This document shows positions 8,075 through 16,526 of a stretch of DNA of 30,845 bases, one piece after another. The stretch is from the NCBI GenBank assembly GCA_049688595.1, contig JBAVLA010000271.1:1-30845 (forward strand). Reading direction: 5' to 3'. The number at the start of each line of letters is the position of its first letter. The first letter of the stretch is position 1. Position numbers and translations under genes: made by a program. Origin of the DNA: Prado023 sp049688595. GTDB lineage: Bacteria > Actinomycetota > Actinomycetes > S36-B12 > CAIYMF01. Below the pieces are notes generated by a model. It was not told the DNA's origin, did no database searches, and saw nothing but the letters and a program-made list of their open reading frames with translations.

Positions 8075-9082
8075 ATGGACAAGGCTCGGTGGGCCGAACT
8101 TGGGTTGCTGACCGGGAGCACCGAACGTATCCAGGGGCACAGCCGGCTCCTCAGGGCGCTCTACTGGGGAGACGACGACTACCAGGGCGCTGTCTACGAC
8201 GTGCTCCCGGCAGTCTTGGGCGAGGTGGATCGTGGCGCCGTCTTGGCCTCCCACGGGGCCCATGACTTGAGCTCCGCCCTCCCTAACCTCGGGACTGTCA
8301 GCGATTACCTCGAGCTGCCGGATTGGCTGGCAGAGAACGATCCGGACCTCTACGCGAAAGTCTGCACGGGCTCCGACGCCGACGCGACACTCCCAGACGG
8401 GACGATGCTGGACGCAGCTGAGGCAGCGGCGAGCCGCCTTGAGGTGGCGGAGATGCGGCGACAGGTCGAGCGCATACGCCGTGATTACGCAGGCGATCCG
8501 GAAGCCCTTGTCGGACAGGCAAAGGAACTGATCGAGACGGCCTGCAAGACCATTCTGGGTATCACGGGTGCGGGCCCGGAGACGCACTACGAGGTGCCCG
8601 AGTTGGTCAACAAGACGCTCATCCACCTAGGTCTTCATCCAAAGGACGCAGACAAGAAGGTGGAAGACCCCGCCGAGGCTCGCGCGCTGAAGCGAGTGTT
8701 CGGCGGGCTGTCGTCAGTGTTGACGGGCACCGCCGAGTTGCGAAACGCGCGAGGTACGGGGCACGGTCGAAGCGGCGCCCCGTTGGTTGACGAACGCCTA
8801 GCAAGGATGACAGCGGGAATGGTCCTCCCCGGCATCGTCTACCTCTGTGAGATCTACGAACACAGCGTGAGGAAGGGTGCCACGCCCGCTAACACAGGGA
8901 ACCGCACCGATGGCGCGGACGTCAGAGTGGGAAGCGTCGTCAGCCACCGGACCTTCGGCCGGGGAAGGGTGGTCGCGGCTGAGGGGCAGGGACCAAGCCT
9001 GCAAGTGGTCGTCGACTTCGAGGGGGTCGGAGCGAAGAGGCTCCTGGTCCGATATGCGCCGATGCTCCTCATGAAGGAATAG
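8075..9082 (+). CDS. Abi_C (HEPN-like) protein fused to a PcrA/UvrD-type Tudor domain
   Basis: A 335-residue protein. Residues about 140-268 match the abortive-infection C-terminal domain (Abi_C): QAKELIETACKTILG, a central LVNKTLIHLGL segment, and ELRNARGTGHG at 221-231. Arg223, Asn224 and His230 fit the RNx(4-6)H-type motif of HEPN ribonucleases. Residues about 283-333 (VGSVVSHRTFGRGRVV, then GAKRLLVRYAPM) closely resemble the C-terminal Tudor-like domain of PcrA/UvrD helicases, which binds RNA polymerase; no helicase motor is present. The first 135 residues are not recognised. The ATG at 8075 has GGGG five bases upstream; earlier in-frame GTG and TTG codons exist but add unconvincing sequence. 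It opens the plus-strand defence run. An RNase acting at or near transcription complexes during phage attack is an inference. Confidence 0.8.
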   Translation: MDKARWAELGLLTGSTERIQGHSRLLRALYWGDDDYQGAVYDVLPAVLGEVDRGAVLASHGAHDLSSALPNLGTVSDYLELPDWLAENDPDLYAKVCTGSDADATLPDGTMLDAAEAAASRLEVAEMRRQVERIRRDYAGDPEALVGQAKELIETACKTILGITGAGPETHYEVPELVNKTLIHLGLHPKDADKKVEDPAEARALKRVFGGLSSVLTGTAELRNARGTGHGRSGAPLVDERLARMTAGMVLPGIVYLCEIYEHSVRKGATPANTGNRTDGADVRVGSVVSHRTFGRGRVVAAEGQGPSLQVVVDFEGVGAKRLLVRYAPMLLMKE

Positions 9083-9185
9083 GAGGGCAATGATCCGACG
9101 GGCTGGCTGACCAGGGTGACTGTGACCCCGCCCGGTAGGTCAACCGGCGCAGGTGTCGAGCGCTCCTGGCCAATGGAGCCTCCTC

Positions 9186-9953
9186 ATGGGTGGCGGCGAG
9201 AACGCTCCTCCCCGAGATGTCGGACCCTGGGGGCATCCTCGCCATATGGATGCAGCACGTTGGGCGGCGCTGGCCGCGTGGTTGACCCTCGCCGTCTACG
9301 TGGTGATCGGTTTCTATGCCAAGCGACAGCTTGACGAGTACCGCCAGGAGCGCCGGGAGGCGTTGAGGCCGTACGTGGTCGTCGACTTCTCGGTCGACTT
9401 CATAGTGGATCTTGTGGTGGCAAACATCGGTACACGCCCGGCGCGCGAAGTCCGATTCAGCTTCTCGGAGCCGTTGACCAGCACGATCGGTGACTCCAGC
9501 GCGGTGAGGGCCAGTGCCTTGCGGGAGGGACTGCCCATGCTGCCCCCCGGCAAGAGGTACGCCTTTCTATTGGACTCGGCTCCGGCGCGCTTCAAGGCGG
9601 GCAACCTTTGCATGTCGTATGAAGTGGCCGTTACCTACGCCGACGACCACGGTCGCTCGTACGTCGACACTTACATCCTGGACTTGGCCAGTATCTCGGA
9701 TGCCTCGATTGAGAGGACCCCGCTGCACGAAGTCGTGAAGGCCGTTGACGACCTCCGCAAGGAAGTCCACAAGTGGACGGATCGCTCCTCTGGGCTCCTG
9801 GTCCATGCCCGGGACAAGGACGCCATGCTGGAAGCCGAGAGCCAGTGGCTTGCCGAGCGGCGCCATGAGCGCCAACAGGTGGCAGCTGAAGCCCCACCCG
9901 AAGCGAGTGACACGTTGAACCCCGACCGCCCGCCTCTACGATCAGGCTCGTGA
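9186..9953 (+). CDS. single-pass membrane protein coupled to hsdR
   Basis: A 255-residue protein of unknown family. A hydrophobic segment at about residues 24-44 (ALAAWLTLAVYVVIGFYA) is the only membrane span. It is followed by a charged helix (KRQLDEYRQERREALRP) and a region of alternating beta-strands (VVVDFSVDFIVDLVVANIGT to YVDTYILDL), which suggests a beta-sandwich. The last 80 residues are charged and helical, then proline-rich. ATG at 9186 is preceded by GGAG with 7-base spacing; ATG at 9246 and GTG at 9153 are alternatives, and starting at 9246 would put the membrane span almost at the N-terminus. Its TGA overlaps the GTG of hsdR in a GTGA junction, so it is translated with the restriction operon. 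A membrane anchor or sensor for the defence genes is inference. Confidence 0.7.
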   Translation: MGGGENAPPRDVGPWGHPRHMDAARWAALAAWLTLAVYVVIGFYAKRQLDEYRQERREALRPYVVVDFSVDFIVDLVVANIGTRPAREVRFSFSEPLTSTIGDSSAVRASALREGLPMLPPGKRYAFLLDSAPARFKAGNLCMSYEVAVTYADDHGRSYVDTYILDLASISDASIERTPLHEVVKAVDDLRKEVHKWTDRSSGLLVHARDKDAMLEAESQWLAERRHERQQVAAEAPPEASDTLNPDRPPLRSGS

Positions 9954-12748
9954 AGGGGGACTACCTGACTGCAGAGGCGCGCGCTCGGATCAGGATCGAC
10001 GAGCAACTGATAGCCGCCGGGTGGGTGATCCAGGACATCGCCGGGCTGAACCTGTACGGCGGGCAGGGTGTGGCGGTCCGTGAGTTCATCATGGCCCCGG
10101 GGCATGGGCGGGCGGACTACCTGCTGTTCGTCGACGGCGTCGCGGCGGGGGCGGTCGAGGCGAAGCCGTCCGGCACGGCGCTGGCCGGTGTGGAGCCGCA
10201 GTCGGCGAAGTACGCGGCCGGGCTGCCGGCGGATCTGCCGGCGGTGGTGCGGCCACTGCCGTTCCTGTACGAGGCGACCGGCGACGAGATCATGTTCACC
10301 GACGGGTTCGACCCGGATCCGCGGGCTCGGCCGGTCTTCGCATTCCACCGCCCGGAGACGATGGCCCGCTGGCTGCGTCAATGGCACGCCGATCCGAACG
10401 GTGGCTCCCTGCGGGCGCGGCTGGGCCGGCTGGGTGAGGTGCCAGTCGATGGGCTGCGCCGCATCCAGGTGGAGGCGATCGGGGCGATCGAGACCTCGAT
10501 GCGGGCAAACCGTCCTCGGGCGTTGGCTCAGATGGCCACGGGGTCGGGCAAGACGTTCATGGCCGCCAACCTGGCCTACCGGCTCGTGCAGGCCGCGGAC
10601 GCCGAGCGCGTGCTCTTCCTGGTCGATCGGGCGAACCTGGGCCGGCAGACTTTGCGGGAGTTCCAGCAGTTCGCCACCCCGGGTGATGGGCGCAAGTTCA
10701 CCGACCTGTACAACGCACAGCTACTCACCTCCAACCGGATCGACCCGGCGGCCCGGGTGGTGATCACCACAGTGCAGCGGCTCTACTCCATGCTGCGCGG
10801 CGAGGCCGAGCTGCCCGAGGACGTCGACGAGAAGTCCGGAGCAGAGCTCGAGCCGTCCCGCCCGGTCGAGGTCGCCTACAACCCGGCCATCCCGATCGAG
10901 ACGTTCGACACGGTGATCATCGACGAGGCCCACCGCTCGATCTACGGGGTGTGGCGCCAGGTCATCGAGTACTTCGACGCGTTCCTTGTCGGGCTGACCG
11001 CGACCCCGGCGAAGCAGACGTTCGGCTTCTTCAACCAGAACCTGGTCGTCGAGTACGGCCACGCCGAGGCTGTCGCCGACGGGGTGAACGTCGACTTCGA
11101 CGTGTACCGGATCCGCACGAAGATCACCGAGTACGGCTCGGTCGTGCAGGCCGGGCTGGTCACCAGGTTCCGCGACCGGGAGACCCGGCGGACCAGGTTG
11201 GAGAAGCTCGACGAGGACGTCGTCTACGACGCCGCGCAGCTCGATCGCGACGTCGTGGCCCTCGATCAGATCCGCACCGTCATCCGCACGTTTCGCGAGC
11301 GCCTGTACCTGCCGGCGGACCAGGGTGGGATCTTTCCGGGCCGCTCGGAGGTGCCCAAGACGTTGGTGTTCGCCAAGGACGATTCGCATGCCGACGACAT
11401 CGTGCGGATCTGCCGGGAGGAGTTCGGCCGGGGCAACGACTTCGCGGTGAAGATCACCTACCGCACCACCGGGGTCAAGCCTGAGGACCTGCTCAACGCG
11501 TTCCGCAACAGCTTCAACCCGCGGATCGCGGTCACCGTGGACATGATCGCCACCGGCACCGACGTGCGGCCGCTGGAGTGCGTGGTGTTCATGCGGCAGG
11601 TCCGCTCCCGCAACTTCTTCGAGCAGATGAAGGGCCGCGGGGTGCGGATCATCAACGCCGACGACCTGCAGGCCGTCTCGGCCGACGCGACCGCCAAGAC
11701 CCACTTCGTCCTCGTCGACGCCGTCGGGGTCACCGAGGCCGAGTTCAACGACACCAACCCGCTGGACCGGCACAAGACCGTGCCGCTGAAGGCCCTGCTC
11801 GACCAGGTCGCCGCCGGTGTGCGCGACGCCGACGTGGTGTCGTCGATCGCCGGGAGGCTGGCCCGGCTGGACCGGGTCATCTCCACGGCCGACCGCGCCG
11901 AACTGGCCGAGGCCGCCGACGGAACCGCGCTGACCGACCTCGTGCGGACGCTCGCGGAGGCTGTCGACATCGACGCCGCCGTCGACCGGGCCGCCGCGGA
12001 CCACGATGTCGCCGAGCCCGACCCCGAGCAGGTCGCGGCCGCCCGCGGGTCGCTGATCGAGGAGGCCTGCCGGGTCCTGGCCGAACGCCCGGTGCTGCGG
12101 CAGAAGCTGCTCGACGTGCGCCGCTCGTACACCCAGGTCCTCGACGAGACCTCCCATGATGAGGTCATCGACGCCGGGTTCTCCCGCGACGCCACCGACC
12201 GGGCGCGGGCCACCATCACCTCCTGGCGGGCGTTCGTCGGCGAGCACAAGGACGACATCGACGCCCTGCAGATCCTGTACTCCCGCCCCTACGGCAAGCG
12301 CCTCACCCTGCGCGCGATCAAGGAGCTGGCCGCGGCGATCGGCCGGCCGCCGTACAACTGGACCCCCGAACGGCTGTGGGCCGCGTACGAGGCGTTGGAG
12401 GCCTCCAGGGTCCGCGGCTCGGCGGGCAAGCAGTTCACCAACCTCATCAGCCTGGTCGACAAGGCCCTGCACCCCGATGCCGAGCTCGTGGCCTACCCGC
12501 TCACCGTCGACGACCGGTTCCACGCCTGGCTCGCCCAGCAGGAGCAGGCCGGAGTGGAGTTCACCGGCGAGCAGCTCGTGTGGCTCACCCGCATCAAGGA
12601 CCACCTCGCCACCAGCCTCACCATCGCCCCCGACGACTTCGAGCTCGAACCTTTCACCAGCCACGGCGGCTACGCCCGCGCCAACACCACCTTCAACGGT
12701 CGGCTCGGAGCGCTGCTCGACCAACTCACGCAGGAACTCGCCGCATGA
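9950..12748 (+). CDS. hsdR: type I restriction enzyme, R (endonuclease/translocase) subunit
   Basis: A 932-residue HsdR, which cleaves unmodified DNA after ATP-driven translocation as part of the R2M2S complex. The nuclease site is near the N-terminus: Asp56 in GHGRADYLLF, and Glu70 with Lys72 in VEAKPSG (the D...ExK pattern). The superfamily 2 motor has Walker A MATGSGKT (195-202), DEAH (325-328) in VIIDEAHRS, LVGLTATP (347-354) and QMKGRGVRI later on. A C-terminal helical domain for contact with the methylase core makes up the last 300 residues. The start is GTG at 9950, overlapping the previous gene's stop by four bases; GAAGGGGG lies just after it, so translational coupling probably sets the start. 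All catalytic motifs are intact, so the subunit looks functional. Confidence 0.95.
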   Translation: MKGDYLTAEARARIRIDEQLIAAGWVIQDIAGLNLYGGQGVAVREFIMAPGHGRADYLLFVDGVAAGAVEAKPSGTALAGVEPQSAKYAAGLPADLPAVVRPLPFLYEATGDEIMFTDGFDPDPRARPVFAFHRPETMARWLRQWHADPNGGSLRARLGRLGEVPVDGLRRIQVEAIGAIETSMRANRPRALAQMATGSGKTFMAANLAYRLVQAADAERVLFLVDRANLGRQTLREFQQFATPGDGRKFTDLYNAQLLTSNRIDPAARVVITTVQRLYSMLRGEAELPEDVDEKSGAELEPSRPVEVAYNPAIPIETFDTVIIDEAHRSIYGVWRQVIEYFDAFLVGLTATPAKQTFGFFNQNLVVEYGHAEAVADGVNVDFDVYRIRTKITEYGSVVQAGLVTRFRDRETRRTRLEKLDEDVVYDAAQLDRDVVALDQIRTVIRTFRERLYLPADQGGIFPGRSEVPKTLVFAKDDSHADDIVRICREEFGRGNDFAVKITYRTTGVKPEDLLNAFRNSFNPRIAVTVDMIATGTDVRPLECVVFMRQVRSRNFFEQMKGRGVRIINADDLQAVSADATAKTHFVLVDAVGVTEAEFNDTNPLDRHKTVPLKALLDQVAAGVRDADVVSSIAGRLARLDRVISTADRAELAEAADGTALTDLVRTLAEAVDIDAAVDRAAADHDVAEPDPEQVAAARGSLIEEACRVLAERPVLRQKLLDVRRSYTQVLDETSHDEVIDAGFSRDATDRARATITSWRAFVGEHKDDIDALQILYSRPYGKRLTLRAIKELAAAIGRPPYNWTPERLWAAYEALEASRVRGSAGKQFTNLISLVDKALHPDAELVAYPLTVDDRFHAWLAQQEQAGVEFTGEQLVWLTRIKDHLATSLTIAPDDFELEPFTSHGGYARANTTFNGRLGALLDQLTQELAA

Positions 12749-14181
12749 ACGAACTTCCGCGGGGGTGGACGTGGGCATCGGTTGGTGGTCTCGCGGCTGA
12801 CCGAGGCATCACGGACGGTCCGTTCGGGTCAAACCTCAAGACCGCCCACTACACGGACGCCGGCCCAAGGGTGATCCGTCTGCAGAACGTCGGCGATGGC
12901 ATCTTTCGGGACGAGCGAGCTCACATCGCCCAAGACCACTTTGAGAGCCTTCTGAAGCACTCGGTCCAGCCCGGCGACGTGCTCGTGGCATCACTCGGTG
13001 AAGTGCTGCCGCGCTCGTGCCAGGCTCCTGCCGACCTCGGCCCAGCCATCGTCAAAGCCGATGTCATCCGCATCCACCCCGGCGAGGCGATTCACGGCGC
13101 ATACCTCATGTGGGCGCTCAACAGCCCAGCGACGCGAGACAGAGTCGCGAACGCCATCAAGGGAGTCGGTCGGCCCCGGTTCAACCTCGGTGGCTTACGC
13201 GCACTCCCGCTCCCGCTCGCTCCGCTGCCCGAGCAGGAGCGGATAGTGGCCGCCATCGAGGAGGCGTTCTCCCTGCTCGACGCCGGCGAGGCCGGCCTAC
13301 ACGCCACCCGCTCCCGGCTCAAGCGCATGCGCGACTCCGTCCTCACAGCCGCCGTCACCGGCAGTCTGGTACCCCAGGACCCCAGCGACACCCCTGCGGC
13401 GTACTGGCTCGCCAAGAGGGACGTCACCCCCACGGCCCAACCCGAATGTACGGTTCCCCCAGGCTGGACCTACGTGCCGCTCGCTCGCATTGCAGGGGTG
13501 AAGCTCGGTCGACAGCGATCTCCAGGCCGCGCCACTGGCCCGCGTATGCGCCCGTACCTGCGAGCAGCCAACGTCGGTTGGAGCGGACTCAAGCTCAGCG
13601 ATGTCAAGGAAATGGACTTCACCGAATCCGAGTCGAGGGCATTCGAGCTCATCCCGGGTGACTTGCTCTTGTCCGAGGCTTCTGGGAGCCCGGGTGAGGT
13701 CGGCAAGCCGGCTCAGTTCCGCGGGGAGATCGCGAACTGTTGCTTCCAGAACACCCTGATCCGAGTACGACTCGGACATGGGCTGAACACCGACTTCTAC
13801 GAGCACTACTTCCGACAGCAGGCCCTGTCGGGCAAGTTCGCCGAGGGGTCGCGGGGGGTGGGGATTCACCACCTCGGCCAGCAGGCCCTGAGCGAATGGG
13901 TGGTGCCGGTCCCGCCGCCCGGAGAACAGGTCAGGATCGTGGCGGAGGTGGAACGGCAGTTCTCGTTTATCGATGCGTGTGAGCGGGCGGTGGACGCGGC
14001 ACTGGTCCGGTCGGGGGCGTTGCGTCGGTCGGTGTTGAAGGCGGCGTTCGAGGGGCGTCTCGTGGAGCAGGATCCGTCGGATGAGCCGGCGGCGGCGTTG
14101 CTGGAACGGATCCGTTCCGAACGCACGTCGGCTCCGGGGAAGGCGCCCCGGCGGGGCCGGGCGAAGGTGGAGGCATCGTGA
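12745..14181 (+). CDS. hsdS: type I restriction-modification specificity (S) subunit
   Basis: A 478-residue HsdS with two target-recognition domains that define a bipartite DNA site. Domain 1 covers about 1-160 and domain 2 about 235-390. Each is followed by a conserved helical spacer. The spacers are near-repeats of one another: LPEQERIVAAIEEAF (161-175) against PPGEQVRIVAEVERQF (391-406), and SLVPQDPSDTPAA (207-219) against RLVEQDPSDEPAA (438-450). The ATG at 12745 overlaps the hsdR stop (ATGA). The frame stays open upstream inside hsdR, but that extension is a shadow. Codons in the recognition domains use A and T at third positions more than hsdR or hsdM do, as expected for domains exchanged between strains. 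The recognised sequence cannot be read from the protein. Confidence 0.93.
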   Translation: MNELPRGWTWASVGGLAADRGITDGPFGSNLKTAHYTDAGPRVIRLQNVGDGIFRDERAHIAQDHFESLLKHSVQPGDVLVASLGEVLPRSCQAPADLGPAIVKADVIRIHPGEAIHGAYLMWALNSPATRDRVANAIKGVGRPRFNLGGLRALPLPLAPLPEQERIVAAIEEAFSLLDAGEAGLHATRSRLKRMRDSVLTAAVTGSLVPQDPSDTPAAYWLAKRDVTPTAQPECTVPPGWTYVPLARIAGVKLGRQRSPGRATGPRMRPYLRAANVGWSGLKLSDVKEMDFTESESRAFELIPGDLLLSEASGSPGEVGKPAQFRGEIANCCFQNTLIRVRLGHGLNTDFYEHYFRQQALSGKFAEGSRGVGIHHLGQQALSEWVVPVPPPGEQVRIVAEVERQFSFIDACERAVDAALVRSGALRRSVLKAAFEGRLVEQDPSDEPAAALLERIRSERTSAPGKAPRRGRAKVEAS

Positions 14182-15653
14182 GCGAGTCCAGTGCCCTGGT
14201 GGCGAAGTTGTGGAATTTCTGCAACGTGCTGCGCGACGACGGGGTGTCCACGATCGAGTACGTCGAGCAGCTGACCTACCTGCTGTTCCTGAAGATGGCC
14301 GACGAACGTCAACGCGCCGGTCTCGGCCCGGTGGTGCCGGCAGGTCTGGACTGGCAGTCCCTGCTGGACCGGGACGGTGACGATCTCGAGGTGCACTACC
14401 GGCACATCCTGTCCGAACTGGGCCGCCGCCGGGGCACGTTGGGCACGATCTTCCGCAAGGCCCAGAACAGGATCCAGGATCCGGCGAAGCTGCGTCGGCT
14501 GGTGGTGAACCTGATCAACGAGGAGACGTGGACCGCGGTCGATGCCGACCTGAAGGGCGACGCCTATGAGGGGTTGCTGCAGAAGGGTGCGGAGGATACA
14601 AAGTCCGGCGCCGGGCAGTACTTCACCCCCCGGCCGCTGATCCGGGCGATGATGGCCTGCCTGCAACCGCGCCCCGGTGAAAAGGCCGCGGATCCGGCGT
14701 GCGGGACGGGCGGTTTCCTGCTTTCCGTGCACGAGTGGATCGTGGACCACCACATCACCGAGATGGATGCTGACGACAAGAGGTTCCTGCGCGACGAGGC
14801 GCTGCACGGCTGGGAGATCGTGGACGGCACCGCGCGGCTGTGTGCGATGAACTTGCTGCTGCACGGCATCGGCACCCCGACCGGCCCGAGTCTGGTGACC
14901 GTTGCCGACGCGTTACGTGCCGATCCGGGGGTGCGGTTCGACGTGATCGCCGCGAACCCGCCGTTCGGGCGGAAGTCGTCGATGACGATGGTCAACGAAG
15001 CCGGGGAGGTGGCCCGGGAGGACCTGGTCATCGTCCGGGACGACTTCTGGGCCTCCACTTCCAACAAGCAGTTGAACTTCCTGCAGCACATCAAGACGAT
15101 GCTGAAGGTCAACGGCAGGGCCGCGGTCGTCCTGCCCGACAACGTGCTGTTCGAGGCCGGGGCCGGAGAGACGGTCCGCCGCCGGCTGATGGCCGAGTGT
15201 GATCTGCACACCATCCTGCGGCTGCCCACCGGCATCTTCTACGCCCAAGGCGTGAAGGCCAACGTGCTGTTCTTCGACCGCAAGCCGGCAGCCGCCGATC
15301 CGTGGACGCAGGAGACTTGGGTGTACGACCTGCGCACCAACATGCACTTCACCCTGAAGACCAAGCCGTTGCGGTACGAGGACCTGGTCGATTTCGTCAC
15401 CGCCTACAGCCCCGAGGACCGGCGTCGTAGGGTCGAGAGCGAGCGATTCCGCCGGTTCACCTACGACGAGGTCATCGCCCGGGACAAGGCAAACCTCGAC
15501 ATCACCTGGCTACGTGACGAGACGCTCGACGACGGATCTGCGCTGCCCGCACCTGGCGTGCTGGCAGCCGAGATCGTCGAGGAGCTCGAAGCCGCTCTCA
15601 CCCAATTCGCCGAACTAGCCGTCACTTTGGGAATGACGGGGTCGAAGATCTAG
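14178..15653 (+). CDS. hsdM: type I restriction-modification methyltransferase (M) subunit
   Basis: A 491-residue N6-adenine DNA methyltransferase that protects host sites and forms the core of the restriction complex. The N-terminal helical domain (about 1-145) includes VEQLTYLLFLKMADE. The AdoMet-binding motif I is DPACGTGGF (172-180), and the catalytic motif IV is NPPFG (260-264). GAGQYFTPRPLIRAMM at 144-159 is typical of HsdM. The GTG at 14178 overlaps the hsdS stop (GTGA) and has GGTGGAGG just upstream. Gene order R-S-M, with M last, is less common than R-M-S or M-S-R. With hsdS ahead of hsdM in one coupled operon, the three subunits should be made together. Motifs are intact. Confidence 0.95.
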   Translation: MSESSALVAKLWNFCNVLRDDGVSTIEYVEQLTYLLFLKMADERQRAGLGPVVPAGLDWQSLLDRDGDDLEVHYRHILSELGRRRGTLGTIFRKAQNRIQDPAKLRRLVVNLINEETWTAVDADLKGDAYEGLLQKGAEDTKSGAGQYFTPRPLIRAMMACLQPRPGEKAADPACGTGGFLLSVHEWIVDHHITEMDADDKRFLRDEALHGWEIVDGTARLCAMNLLLHGIGTPTGPSLVTVADALRADPGVRFDVIAANPPFGRKSSMTMVNEAGEVAREDLVIVRDDFWASTSNKQLNFLQHIKTMLKVNGRAAVVLPDNVLFEAGAGETVRRRLMAECDLHTILRLPTGIFYAQGVKANVLFFDRKPAAADPWTQETWVYDLRTNMHFTLKTKPLRYEDLVDFVTAYSPEDRRRRVESERFRRFTYDEVIARDKANLDITWLRDETLDDGSALPAPGVLAAEIVEELEAALTQFAELAVTLGMTGSKI

Positions 15654-15680
15654 GCTCTCCACGAGGATGGGGGGAAGCCT

Positions 15681-16526
15681 GTGGACGTTCAGGCGTTGCT
15701 TGGCGAAGTAGCTGCAGCTGTGGGTCTGGAGCAAGTCATGGCCCTGAAACAAGGCGGTCAGAAGGTTGTCTTGAAGGGCGTGCTCGGTGGGGCTCCAGCC
15801 GTCGCCAAAGTCGTGTTCCTCGCCCCCGGACCTAATGGCGCTGTTGCACTCGAACGCGCTCATCGCGAGGTCGAGCTTCTGTCTGCCGTGGATTCGCCGC
15901 ACGTAGTGAAGGTGCTAACCGACGCGGTCGAGATTGGAGACCCGCCCGAGGTGGTCTGCTGGGCTGAGGAATACCTTGATGGCGAGGACTTGGTGACGCA
16001 CCTCACCTCGCCGTGGTCAGACGATGACGTGTGGTGTCTGCTCGCCGACCTAGCTGAGGGGCTTCAGGCATGCCACGAGCTAGAAGTCGTGCATCGAGAT
16101 CTCTCGCCCGGCAACGTCCGCCGCACGGCGGTTGGTCGGTTCGTGCTGATGGACCCAGGCCTTGCCCGACATCTTGCCAAGACGGCACTCACTGGCCAAT
16201 TCCAGCCGGGCACTCCGGGCTTCCGGTCCCCGGAGCACGTTCCTGGGGGCGAGCCGATCCCCGCCAGTGACGTCTATGCCGTGGGCATCCTTGCGTTCTA
16301 CGCGCTGACAGGCGAGTTCCCGATCGACCCTGCCGGCCCCGATCATGCGTACAACGAGAGACTCTTACGCTCACAAGCACCTTCGGTCAGGAGCCTGAGA
16401 GTTGATGTAGCCGAGGCCTTGGCCGATGTTGTCGACACTTGCCTGCAGCGACAGCCAGCACGTCGATACCTGGACGGTGAAGAGTTGCGCGCCGCGGTCC
16501 TGGGCAAGCGGGGGAGTGGTCAATGA
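15681..16526 (+). CDS. Ser/Thr protein kinase linked to the restriction operon
   Basis: A 281-residue cytoplasmic kinase with a eukaryotic-like fold and little else. Visible motifs: a short glycine loop QGGQKVV (24-30), VAK with Lys43, Glu63 in the alpha-C helix, HRDLSPGN (138-145; Asp140, Asn145), DPG at 158-160 where DFG is usual, GTPGFRSPEH (177-186) in place of the APE region, and SDVYAVG (196-202). There is no membrane span or sensor domain. The GTG at 15681 follows GGGGGGAAG at 15669-15677. It starts 27 bases after hsdM and its TGA overlaps the ATG of the next gene, so it is made together with the restriction system and the unknown protein. Codon use is less GC-biased than in hsdR and hsdM. 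The substrate is unknown; the neighbouring unknown protein or the restriction subunits are candidates. Confidence 0.85.
   Translation: MDVQALLGEVAAAVGLEQVMALKQGGQKVVLKGVLGGAPAVAKVVFLAPGPNGAVALERAHREVELLSAVDSPHVVKVLTDAVEIGDPPEVVCWAEEYLDGEDLVTHLTSPWSDDDVWCLLADLAEGLQACHELEVVHRDLSPGNVRRTAVGRFVLMDPGLARHLAKTALTGQFQPGTPGFRSPEHVPGGEPIPASDVYAVGILAFYALTGEFPIDPAGPDHAYNERLLRSQAPSVRSLRVDVAEALADVVDTCLQRQPARRYLDGEELRAAVLGKRGSGQ

Noticed and set aside
10721..12778. Long open frame (685 codons) on the minus strand opposite hsdR
   Set aside because: It is the antisense shadow of a high-GC gene with intact hsdR motifs; the protein is Gly/Val/Asp-rich and has no recognisable domain.
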